NCBI RefSeq assembly: GCF_963678635.1
Contig: NC_087067.1
Span: forward strand, 40,136,379 to 40,196,378
Direction of reading: 5' to 3'
From: Symsagittifera roscoffensis
Taxonomy: Eukaryota; Xenacoelomorpha; Acoela; Convolutidae
DNA length: 60,000 nt
The position numbers were made by a program, and so were the translations under genes. This document shows, in pieces, positions 51,811-60,000 of the stretch (the first letter of the stretch is position 1; every line of letters begins with the position of its first letter). The notes beneath the pieces were generated by a model. The model did not search any database. It saw nothing but the letters and a program-made list of their open reading frames with translations, and was not told the DNA's origin.

Positions 51811-52902
51811 TTAACCTTCCTTATCCTGGTCCACAAAGGTGACGGTTTTCTTTCGCTTGCTGCTCCCCTGTTCTTTCTGTCCGTAAGAAGTACTGGTTAA
51901 AATCTCGTGTGGTATTGAGGATACTAGTTGCTGAACTATTGTCCTACAATCTATCTCGTTCTCTTCGTGCTGTCGTCTGGACGGCATGATCTTCACCTTC
52001 TCACTGACTGTTAGCGATGCCACTGATGCTGTCCACTCGGGGTCATCTCTGATCACTTCTCTTTCTAACAATCCACCCAGCATCCGCATCACTTGCGGTT
52101 TGACTTGCACCGTTCTATCCAATAATGAGAGGCTGTTTATGTCCATGCGAGAGAGTTCTTGCTGGACCAGATTCGAGCGCAGCAACAGTTCCAAGGGGAC
52201 CGGGTCCTCCTTGGATAGGATCTTTATCTCGGCTGCCTTCTCTACAGGTAACTCAGGATGCCCTGGAATTGGATGCCCAGACTTATCCAACCATCTCGTT
52301 AAGGGAAGCGCTTCATATGTTTCTTTGTCCAGAAACGAGAATCCCTCCTTTATTTCCGCCTGATTGGCCTGCTTCTGCTCCAATCTTTCATAGAACTCAG
52401 TTTTCTTGCTGATGCTGTCAGAATTCTGGTGTTTATCACGCATCCTATGTTCAATTATCATATGGTAGCCATCCAATCTGACTATCCATCTACCAATATA
52501 ACTCTGATCCATCGAGTAGGTCTTCAACCAGGATAACGCTCTGTTGTCCACGCGTAACTTGAAGGGAGCGCTACCCAAGTATGCACGGTACTTTTCCACG
52601 AAGGTGACTACTGCAAACATTTCTGCTTTTGGTGCGCCATATTTCATCTCTGTGTCACTCAAGACCTTGCTGCCGTATGCAATGGGACGGAGAACTGTTC
52701 TTCCGTTCCATTCTTGCTCTTGATGCAATATTCCTGAGATGGCCACTACCGATGCGTCTGTGTCAAGAACATACATGCACAGCATGCCTAGCACTGGCGC
52801 TTCGCACAGTTCCCGCTTTATGTTCTCGAAAGCAACCTGTGCCTCATCGTTCCATTCGAACTTTTTCCCCTTGTTGCGCATCAGCTTCTGCATCGGATAC
52901 AC
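51811..52902 (-). CDS. E1 RNase H domain and start of spacer
   Basis: The frame continues that of the RT after a TGA at 52990. The sequence from the stop on reads FLGFANYYREFIKGY (the usual RT-RNase H connection), then FEWNDEAQVAFENIKREL, YVLDTDASVVAISGILHQEQ with the catalytic Asp, KYGAPKAEMFAVVTFVEKYR with the catalytic Glu, LRVDNRALSWL, and MIIEHRMRDKHQNSDSISKK, all in Ty3/gypsy order. The remaining ~200 residues (ALPLTRWLDKSGHPIPGHPE and following) belong to a long spacer before integrase that I cannot assign. It ends in TAA. Confidence 0.85.
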   Translation of the reverse strand: MYPMQKLMRNKGKKFEWNDEAQVAFENIKRELCEAPVLGMLCMYVLDTDASVVAISGILHQEQEWNGRTVLRPIAYGSKVLSDTEMKYGAPKAEMFAVVTFVEKYRAYLGSAPFKLRVDNRALSWLKTYSMDQSYIGRWIVRLDGYHMIIEHRMRDKHQNSDSISKKTEFYERLEQKQANQAEIKEGFSFLDKETYEALPLTRWLDKSGHPIPGHPELPVEKAAEIKILSKEDPVPLELLLRSNLVQQELSRMDINSLSLLDRTVQVKPQVMRMLGGLLEREVIRDDPEWTASVASLTVSEKVKIMPSRRQHEENEIDCRTIVQQLVSSIPHEILTSTSYGQKEQGSSKRKKTVTFVDQDKEG

Positions 52903-52989
52903 CTTATCCGCATATCCTTTTATGAATTCCCGGTAGTAATTGGCAAACCCTAGGAAGCTCAGGAGCTGTGTGTCCGTTCTGGGAGCTTT

Positions 52990-53556
52990 TCATGTCAACA
53001 CTGCTTCCACTGCTTCCGGTTCCGGCCTCACACCATGCCTATCCACCATTCTTCCCTGGTACTTTATCGAATCCCTAGGGATTTCACATTTCGATTGTTT
53101 GCACTTCAATCCTGCTCTTTTCATGCATCCAAAGACCTCATCGAGCCTATCAATTTGGTCTTCCAGGGTCGGTGTCGCTATGACTACGTCATCCACGTAA
53201 CACATCACGAGATTCCCGTACTTCTTGGTCACTCTGGTCAAAGCCCGTGCCATCAGTCTTTGAAAAGTGGCCGTTGCATTGCACAAGCCGAAGGGCATCC
53301 TCTTCCACTTGTACAATCCCAATTCGCACGCGAATCCGGTTTTCTCTCTATCCTTCTTCCGCAGAGGGACCTGCCAGAAGGCAGAACCCAAGTCCAATGT
53401 GGTGAAGAACTTGGCATCACCAAGCTTAGATAGGCTCTCGTCTATTCGCGGTATCGGGTACGCATCTTTTATCGTTACCGCGTTCAAGTAACGAAAGTCG
53501 CAACAAAATCTAAGCTGCCCCCTTTCTTTTTGGCCATTACTACCCCGCAAGCCCAT
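52990..53556 (-). pseudogene. E1 reverse transcriptase core
   Basis: It contains LRFCCDFRYLNAVTIKDAYP, FTTLDLGSAFWQVPL (first catalytic Asp), KRMPFGLCNATATFQRLMAR, and CYVDDVVIATPT (catalytic pair) at about residue 119, then QSKCEIPRDSIKYQGRMVDR. This is a typical Ty3/gypsy RT. It is joined to the preceding protease frame only by a frameshift of one base in an A/G-rich run near 53510-53525. A TGA follows near the end (VEAVLT then stop), where gypsy elements have a conserved Trp or Arg region. Confidence 0.88.
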
Positions 53557-55514
53557 GGCGATTTCGAGGGTTCTATCATGTCGTATTCAAGCAACATTTC
53601 TAGTTCCGCTCGGCGCGCTTCCGATTTGTGTGGCGTCATTCGCCTTGCGCCTTCCCTATGGGGAACGGCGCCCTCTTCTAGTTCGATTTCGTGTTCGACG
53701 AAATTACAGCAACCGATATCCGCCTTGTGTTTTGAAAATACATCTGCGTTCCGATTTAGGAGGTCCCGCAATTTTTCGAAATCTCCCTCACCTATTTTCC
53801 CTTTTAAATGTTCTATCTCTGGCAAAACGGGTTTGTCAGATTCTAGTTCATATGACGAGGGGCGTTCCGGAAAATTCGAGCAGCTTGATAAGCCGTCGTC
53901 CGTTTCGGATTTCATTGAAAACAATTTATGAATAGATTTTAACTCATTAATCCTCTTTAAAATTTTATCTTTATTGGCATGATAAGGACAGTCTTTCACA
54001 TTATGTTTCTTCAAGTTTTGTGTCTCCTCATAGTCGGTCCTCATCGGTAAAGCGTAACCAAGCTTCTTTCCACGCTGGATTGAAACCGTGGTGTCCAGTG
54101 TGTTCAATAACACACTGACACACAGTCCGTTTCGCGTTACCGAGAAGCTCCGGCCTAAAATCACCGAACTCTGACTATTTGGATTCGGTACTAAACAAAC
54201 CTGTTTACTATCACTTAACGAATTCAAATTTCTCATTCTAAAAATTGCCACCACAGCTTGTCCTGGCTGTAGTTTTACTTTTCTATCTAAAAAAATTGGT
54301 ACCTTGTTTTCGTCTGTTATTATCCTATTAATTGGTCTCTTAACATACTTCCGGTCCGGGTTTCTAATCCGTATCAGACCGTTGTTCAAGTCAATCATCA
54401 CGTCAAAATTCCTGACAAAATCTCTGCCCAAGATGAATTGGTCGGCGTCGTCCAAATTCTCTACCACCAGGAAGCTCATCCAAAGATCCCGTCCTCCCAT
54501 GTGGAGGAACGTTATTGGTGTTCTTCCGGCTACGTAAATAGCTCCTCGATTGGCGGCGGCCAGTCGGAGATTCGTTGGAATTAGGTCTTCCCGCGTGAAG
54601 CCCATTCTTTCCCAAGTTTTTATCGGCATCACACTCACTACCGCTCCTGTGTCCAGAAGCCCTGTGACTCCGATTTTTGTTCCGTTGGTGTCGAGCAGAT
54701 GTGCGGTCACATCTGCTTCATACCCAATGTGTACTGCGTCTTGTTCCATCATGGCGTCATGGCCTATCCTGCGGACTTTGAGTTCCTCCTCACCCAAATA
54801 GATCTGCCCCATTTGGTCATCATCTGTTGTTACATAAGTCCTGGTGTAGATACTGATTCCATCCACGTTCAGCATCACTTGATACGGCCCATAGACCTCT
54901 AGGTAGCGTCCATGAAGTTTCTTCATGCGAGGGCCACCCGTCGTTAGTAGTGCTCGCACAGCTCTCGACTCGGTGCGTGGCTCCACCTGCCTCAGATAAT
55001 CTGCATATGTGTCCAAATGCATCAAAGTGAACTCGGATGGTTCACACAGATTTCTGATCACCTGGTGTCCAGCCACTGAGATTATCGACTGTATCTTGCT
55101 TCCTTGCGGCACCATGCCGAACCTCTGACCGGAGATCACATTAAGTTTCATGCTCAAAGTGCTTGGTGCTTTAGTTTCTTCGATTTCCGTTGCTTCGAAG
55201 GTATTCAGTTGCTCCTGAAGTTTCTCATTCTCCAGTTCAAGTTTCACTTTTTGTTCGATCTCTTTCGTCACCAGTTCCTGCTGCACTCTATTTAGAGCGT
55301 CCCTCGCGGCTGCCCTATAATCGATCTTGAAGTCATCAGCCGCAGTTGCTGGTTCCGGTTCACGTGTCTCCTCTGTTACCGCCTGCATTTTCTTTGCCGC
55401 CAGCTCTTGAGGTTTATCCTTTCTGCGTGCCTCCGCTTCACTCAAAAGGCGAGCCTTGCTGGCTTTCACTCCTGACAAAGCTTCTTCATGTCTTGGATGC
55501 TTGATGTCTGCCAC
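53484..55514 (-). CDS. E1 aspartic protease and RT N-terminus
   Basis: A 676-codon frame that begins with GTG and is entered from gag by a frameshift near 55535-55550. Residues about 15-115 are Lys/Glu/Ala-rich and helical. Retroviral-type aspartic protease: VTGLLDTGAVVSVMP at about 283-297, with the DTGA active site, and FILGRDFVRNFDVMID as the partner G-R-D block at about 352-367. The C-terminus holds the RT start: VEHEIELEEGAVPHREGARR, ELEMLLEYDMIEPSKSPWA and VMAKKKGG. It then runs out of frame. The protease would process Gag and Pol. Confidence 0.85.
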   Translation of the reverse strand: MADIKHPRHEEALSGVKASKARLLSEAEARRKDKPQELAAKKMQAVTEETREPEPATAADDFKIDYRAAARDALNRVQQELVTKEIEQKVKLELENEKLQEQLNTFEATEIEETKAPSTLSMKLNVISGQRFGMVPQGSKIQSIISVAGHQVIRNLCEPSEFTLMHLDTYADYLRQVEPRTESRAVRALLTTGGPRMKKLHGRYLEVYGPYQVMLNVDGISIYTRTYVTTDDDQMGQIYLGEEELKVRRIGHDAMMEQDAVHIGYEADVTAHLLDTNGTKIGVTGLLDTGAVVSVMPIKTWERMGFTREDLIPTNLRLAAANRGAIYVAGRTPITFLHMGGRDLWMSFLVVENLDDADQFILGRDFVRNFDVMIDLNNGLIRIRNPDRKYVKRPINRIITDENKVPIFLDRKVKLQPGQAVVAIFRMRNLNSLSDSKQVCLVPNPNSQSSVILGRSFSVTRNGLCVSVLLNTLDTTVSIQRGKKLGYALPMRTDYEETQNLKKHNVKDCPYHANKDKILKRINELKSIHKLFSMKSETDDGLSSCSNFPERPSSYELESDKPVLPEIEHLKGKIGEGDFEKLRDLLNRNADVFSKHKADIGCCNFVEHEIELEEGAVPHREGARRMTPHKSEARRAELEMLLEYDMIEPSKSPWACGVVMAKKKGGSLDFVATFVT

Positions 55515-55529
55515 TGCATCCCAGAATTG

Positions 55530-55613
55530 CGGAAATCTGATTTAAAATGACCTTCCAAGTTGCAAAAGAAACACAACTGGCCGAATTTTGCAATTACTCC
55601 TCTCATGAAATCC
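55530..55613 (-). pseudogene. E1 second zinc knuckle, shifted frame between gag and pol
   Basis: Read in the frame between the gag and protease frames, this stretch gives HEDFMRGVIAKFGQ and then LCFFCNLEGHFKSDF. That is a CX2CX4HX4C nucleocapsid knuckle whose last Cys is lost. One indel on each side explains both the stop at 55614 and the entry into the protease frame at about 55540. In an undamaged relative gag and pol may therefore be one continuous frame. Confidence 0.6.
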
Positions 55614-58115
55614 TCATGGTCTAATTCTGACGCATCTTCGTCCTATTGCTTTCATGCCTTGTTTGTAAGTTGGGCATGCTGACACATGATGGTCCGTTGA
55701 ACTGCAATTGGCACAAGAGCGTCTCTTGTCCATATCGTTCCTCGGTTTGTACCAATTGTTCCCTTGGTTTGCTGGTCCGTTGTTAAAATTGCCATAATTG
55801 TTCTTGTAGTATCCAGATCTCGAAGGAGGTTTCAACAAAAGATACTCTTTTGACTTGAGCCTCAACTCCTCTGGTGTTGGGGCATTGGTTGATAGTGGTG
55901 TGTAATGCGTTGCTAGCATCGTTCGAAGTTCATCATTCATCACACCATCGATGAATTTTGAGGCTACGGCCAGGTTCATCCTTCGGTTTGACTCATCCGG
56001 TTGGCTGCGTCTTCTCAGCATTTCCAAGTCATCGAGAAACTTGTCTATCGTTTCATCTTCTCGTTGCCTCCGTTTCTCGAAGCGCATCATCGCTTGGTGC
56101 CCCTGCACCCCTGATCCGAAACGGTTTAACAAAATCTCGAAGATTTTCTCAGCTGTGTCACGCTGATATTGCTTCTTGGCCATGACACAGTTCAGGGCTG
56201 TCCCTTCCAAGTTGCTGGTGAGCGCACTGCATTCCTGTCTCTCCGACAAGTCCTCTTCCTCGAAATGCAGCTTCATTACCTCTATCCAGGTATGAATACA
56301 GCCATCAGATTCATCTTTATAGCATCTTGGTTTCTTAAAGACTCTTCTGGACTTCTCACTGCGTTCATTGGTTCTGGATAACCTTGTAAGGAATGTCTCC
56401 AAAGACCTGTTTAGGGGTTCAAATGCTGTGGCCATTGCCGTAGCATCCCTTGAGTGTCCCGCCTGAGTGTCCTCACACCTCGTCAAAGGCTCTGTATGCG
56501 GTGCATCCCTGCAATCCGAATCGCCGTGAGTGTTTCCCGCTTGGCCCACATGACTCCTCCCCGGGCTCGCATGCCCCCTGTTACCGGAATCACTTCTCCC
56601 AGTCGCATGTGTGCCTCGCGTTGGTCGTTCATTAGAGGTCTGTCTGTTCCCCGTTGAACTTGCTCTATTGTTCGGGCCCCATGTTCCATTACCCCTTGTG
56701 GCATAGCCTGATGAACTGCCCCTGCCTCTATTGGATCCATACGTCTTCCTCTTTTGATGTTCATTGAAGTTCACCCTCGGCTCCCTGCTGGGACCTCCCG
56801 AGTTCGGTTCTCCTTCTTTTGGTCCACTCTTGCTGCTTAGTAGCCCGTCCAACCTATCCATGATAGCCTGAGTTCGCCTCTCCATCATCGCGTCTATCTT
56901 TGTGTCAAGAGTCCCAAGAGACTGCTCTTGCTGCACTCTTTACTTCTCCATGTCGTCTCTTAAGCGTAACTCTCGCTGTTCCGCTTCTCTTGTCATTCGC
57001 GACAAATTCTTCGCCATATGCTCGTCTGTTCTTTCTTTTAAGCATTTTTCGCTCCTGCCAACTTCTTGTCTATTGCGGTTTATTTCTTCCCGCAGACTTT
57101 CTCTTTCAATGTGAACTGCCTTTTCTAGTTCACTCATTCTTATGGACATCTGTTCATTTTGTTCTCCTAAACTGTCCACTATGTTGTTTAAGGCTTCTTC
57201 TAGTGCTGCTCCATTATCCACGAGGGGCGTCACTAGTGGCGGTGTAACCCTGTCGGTCCCAGGTAGCTTCGTGCTGGTCGAGATCCGGGCCTTGACTCTC
57301 TGCCTCGACGTCTTTTCATTATCCACCTCAGGATTCGCCAATGCGTTGCCTAGCCCTCTGTTTCCACTCTCTCCAGTTTGCGGCTCTGAATTTGTCATAA
57401 TCGCGAAGCCTCTCGACTGGCCCGGTGTGTTTGCCTCTTTGCTTATCGTTGTCACCACACCAAATTTGTCCATGGTTCCAGTCTCTCTTCCGACATATGC
57501 CTCATTCTCCTGGGTCGAACTATTGAGGCTGACTTGAGACCCAAAGTCCCCTTGCTCTTCTTCGTCCTCCTCCTCCTGGGATTCACCTTCATTTCCTGCG
57601 TCTCCTCCCATGGTGAATGGAAAAATGTTTCCTAAGGTGTTCCTCATTCTTTCTGAGAACGATGATGACGTTGTTTGTTTCTCAGTTCCGCCTGCCATCA
57701 TAGTGTTGTCTGTTGGAGATCTTCTAGTTGCCGCTATTTCAGTTGAGATTTCGGACAGTTCCGACATCTCCTCTCGATCCAATGTCCCGGCGGAAGTGGC
57801 AAAATCATGGCCTTGTTCTACCGGAGTAGATTCACTCGCCAGCCTTCTGCCTTTCCCTTCCAGTCCATGTACTTCCTCGTTGTCGTTCATGGCATGGTCC
57901 GTATTGACCTCCACTTCTAACAGTTCTTTTCGCTCTTCTGAGGTCTTCTGACTCCTTGTTTCAACCATTCTGCCTGAAACCGTCCCCCCTTTGTCGGTCC
58001 GGGCTCGTTTGATCCAATCCACAAAAGGATCGGTCATCGTTTTTCTTTGCTTTTCAGGTATGAATTTCCTAGAGCTATTGCCTCGTTTAAGTATCCTTGA
58101 CTTGTCTAGACTCAT
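55614..58115 (-). pseudogene. E1 gag, one in-frame stop
   Basis: It starts at a true ATG (MSLDKSRILKRGNSSRKF) and reads in one frame to 55614, broken only by a TAA at 56940. Residues 1-230 are Ser/Thr/Glu-rich with an acidic EEEDEEEQGDFG stretch. About 300-392 is a coiled coil (EQNEQMSIRMSELEK onward) that continues past the stop (TQAIMDRLDGLL). A helical capsid-like part follows (RRVFKKPRCYKDESDGCIHT, ECSALTSNLEGTALNCVMAK, RRQREDETIDKFLDDLEMLR), the last being the typical retrotransposon gag pattern. The C-terminus has a CCHC knuckle, CANCSSTDHHVSAC. Gag forms the particle and packages RNA. Confidence 0.87.
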
Positions 58116-60000
58116 TCTCTATTTGTCACTTCTTGATGCCTATACACTTAGTTTGATTGCTGGTGACCTTATAGTTTTATTACCAATAAAAATGACACAA
58201 CACAATAAATTTCGCAAGATTCTATTAAATAGTGACCACGAATCCCTGTATGTTCTCAGAGTGCAGTTTGTATAAAATTTATTCACACTGACCGATTATC
58301 GGTCGTAGGATTTGAAAACTAGCACAATATGATGTTATCAGTCAATTTAAAAGATAGTGGACTCACTACCCAATCAAGCACAGTTTATGTAGATTTAAAA
58401 TCAAGAACAAAAAAAAATATATAAACATATATATATATAATGACAGAATATGAATATCTCTATATAAAAAACGTATGCGTAATGTACTTTTAGTCGGTCG
58501 CAGTAGAATAGTCGAACTTGTCTTTTAAAGAAAAAGCTTTCCCTGCTCGGTGCTGCACCAAACAGACAAAACTTTGAAGGCAGTAATTTTCTCAAGTGGG
58601 CGTCTATTGCACCCACCGAGTACTGTGTTACCTATCCGCCTTCGGACCGCCCAAGCTAGACCTACTAAAATCCTCAGGGCAGTCACTTTTCACAAAAACG
58701 TATTATGTTGCAATCCACACCAATGAATCACGCTCTTTTTAGTTTAGACTTAGTGTCGCGAATATCCGAGTTCGGACCTGTTTTGTTTTGGTCTGGTTTT
58801 TATTGAAAGGCAAGTTACCAGTGCAATCACTGATTCCTAGCCTGTCTGCTAATAACCTAATACCTCACACTTTAGTCCTTCTTCCGCCTACCTAAGTCCT
58901 TTAATAAAATAATACCCCTCCGGATTGGCACAAATTGGACCCTTCCGGACTAACAAAATCTAGACCCCTCCGGATTTGGACCCCTCTGAGTTAGTAGATA
59001 TAAAACCCCTCCGGATTGGGACCCCTCTGAATTAGCAAATATAAGACCCCTCCGGATTGGGACCCCTCCGAATTAGCAAATATAAGACCCCTCCGGATTG
59101 GGAGCCCTCTGGTTTGCAATAGTAGCTTTTCGGAGATTTCCTTCTTTCAACCTATACCCCTCCGGATACGTTCTCCGATGCAATTTTTCTTTTTAAATTA
59201 ACTAGGAAGGGTATGTGAACCTTTCCTAGACCCTTCCGGATTGAAGTTAAGCCCCTTATTTGACAATTCACGCTAACGGTGAAGGGTCTTATCGCTAGCC
59301 TAACTTCGGCTCAATTAAGGTTTTCCTGTGCCTTTAGCCTTCCATTTTTGTCTAGAACAGCCTAAAATTACTCTCTTCAACCGCTGTTACCTTTTGGGAG
59401 GGGTGTAAGGGCTTTCCTAAAAAAAATTTATAAAACGTGGAGGGTCTACCCCTCCCAAATTGGTGAATTTGCTAAAAACAATCTCATAAACTTTTCACGC
59501 TTACTTTTTTTTGAAAAACTTTTGTCCCTATCATTAAGCTCAGCTAATTTCTGATCTATTGCTACCAAGATCAACTCGATATGCCCAGTTGTTCCAAAGT
59601 TAATAACCAAAACGTCTTTTTTCTAAAGTCAAAAAATTTCTCTCTTATAGGTTCCGCCTAACTTTTTCCGCAAATCTGGTCCTTTCGACCTAAAAATTAT
59701 TGATCCGAGCTCAGAAGGCCTATATTCTTCTAGTTCAATGCAAAAGACCCGATCTCAAACGCTTTAGTTGAAAAAATTTGCGAAAAACTATGCTACCTGT
59801 ACCCCTCCGGATTGATGAATCCACCAAATCAAACACGTTAAGTTCGATTTCTCTAAAACCCGGAAGGCTTTCGGCTAGCTGGTTTTAAAACTTGTAGGTT
59901 CACTAGTGGACGTTGTCCGAACAACTATTTTTACTGTTCTAACTCAAAAATTTCAAAACATTTTCTAAATTTATATTGTTTCGTTTTCTCAAAAATCACG
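58116..60000 (-). other. E1 leader, continuing beyond the window
   Basis: It aligns with the E2 leader (33938 onward) and, like it, has no long convincing frame. It holds a short array of CCCCTCCGGATTGGGACCCC-type units at about 58905-59110 and further CCGGATTG copies near 59230 and 59808. The 5' LTR of E1 is expected about 0.9 kb beyond the right edge. Confidence 0.7.
58905..59110. repeat. CCTCCGGATTG tandem array in the E1 leader
   Basis: About eight copies of CCCCTCCGGATTGG or CCCCTCTGAATTAG-type units appear at spacings of about 20-36 bp, less regular than the array at 34684-34935 in E2. Some adjacent units join as TTGGGACCCCTC. This corresponds in position to the E2 array. Confidence 0.8.

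Larger units (their letters stand above)
37928..60000 (-). mobile_element. E1: giant Ty3/gypsy-type LTR retrotransposon, incomplete at right edge
   Basis: From right to left on the minus strand: leader (58116-60000, continuing outside), gag, protease, RT, RNase H, a long spacer, integrase, macro domain, a third coding region of about 9 kb, a 0.8-kb 3' region and the 3' LTR (37928-38820). Using E2 to estimate the missing leader and LTR, the full length should be about 24 kb, far beyond the usual 5-8 kb of Ty3/gypsy elements. At least six in-frame stops, several frameshifts and an integrase deletion show that this copy is defective. Confidence 0.88.

Noticed and set aside
39644-58275. Many plus-strand frames opposite E1 (up to 267 codons)
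   Set aside because: They mirror GC-rich minus-strand coding sequence; the minus strand has the recognisable domains.

Overview
This window is AT-rich eukaryotic DNA from an invertebrate animal. I cannot name the species. It contains one clear conserved gene (a CKS1 homologue), a second spliced gene with GT-AG introns and a C-terminal domain like that of animal MITD1, and about 50 kb of mobile-element sequence: LTR, Penelope-like and non-LTR retroelements, foldback DNA transposons and a tRNA-derived SINE. There are no bacterial operons, rRNA genes or CRISPR arrays.

Layout from left to right. 0.3-1.4 kb: a ~560-bp tandem duplication. 1.5-2.4 kb: an eroded LINE reverse transcriptase. 3.1-5.6 kb: a broken Penelope-like element (PLE) on the plus strand. 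5.7-6.6 kb: a solo LTR. 7.07-11.2 kb: an apparently intact PLE on the minus strand, with 316-bp direct terminal repeats carrying a hammerhead-like motif. 11.2-19.5 kb: copies of a DNA transposon with inverted ends and an 8-bp target duplication (CTTGCGTT), one of which holds a full-length but frameshifted LINE. 19.6-26.1 kb: the CKS1 gene and the MITD1_C-domain gene, whose first intron is full of repeats. 26.5-26.9 kb: a SINE. 28.4-31.85 kb: two apparently identical 1598-bp tandem units plus part of a third. 31.84-37.65 kb: the 5' end (LTR, long leader, part of gag) of a Ty3/gypsy-type element, E2. 37.93-60 kb: a giant relative, E1, on the minus strand, whose 5' LTR lies beyond the window.

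E1 is the most interesting object. It reads gag - protease - RT - RNase H - long spacer - integrase, then a TARG1-like macro domain in the pol frame, then a ~9-kb third coding region that starts with an SGNH/GDSL-type hydrolase domain and continues through ~2,000 codons I cannot assign. By comparison with E2 the complete element should be about 24 kb. E1 is decaying: it has several in-frame stops, frameshifts and an internal deletion in integrase. The long open frames between these lesions show the regions were coding until recently. LTR pairs, a CCGGATTG repeat family in the leader, PPT-like repeats inside pol and an LTR hairpin with matched arm changes give it further unusual structure.
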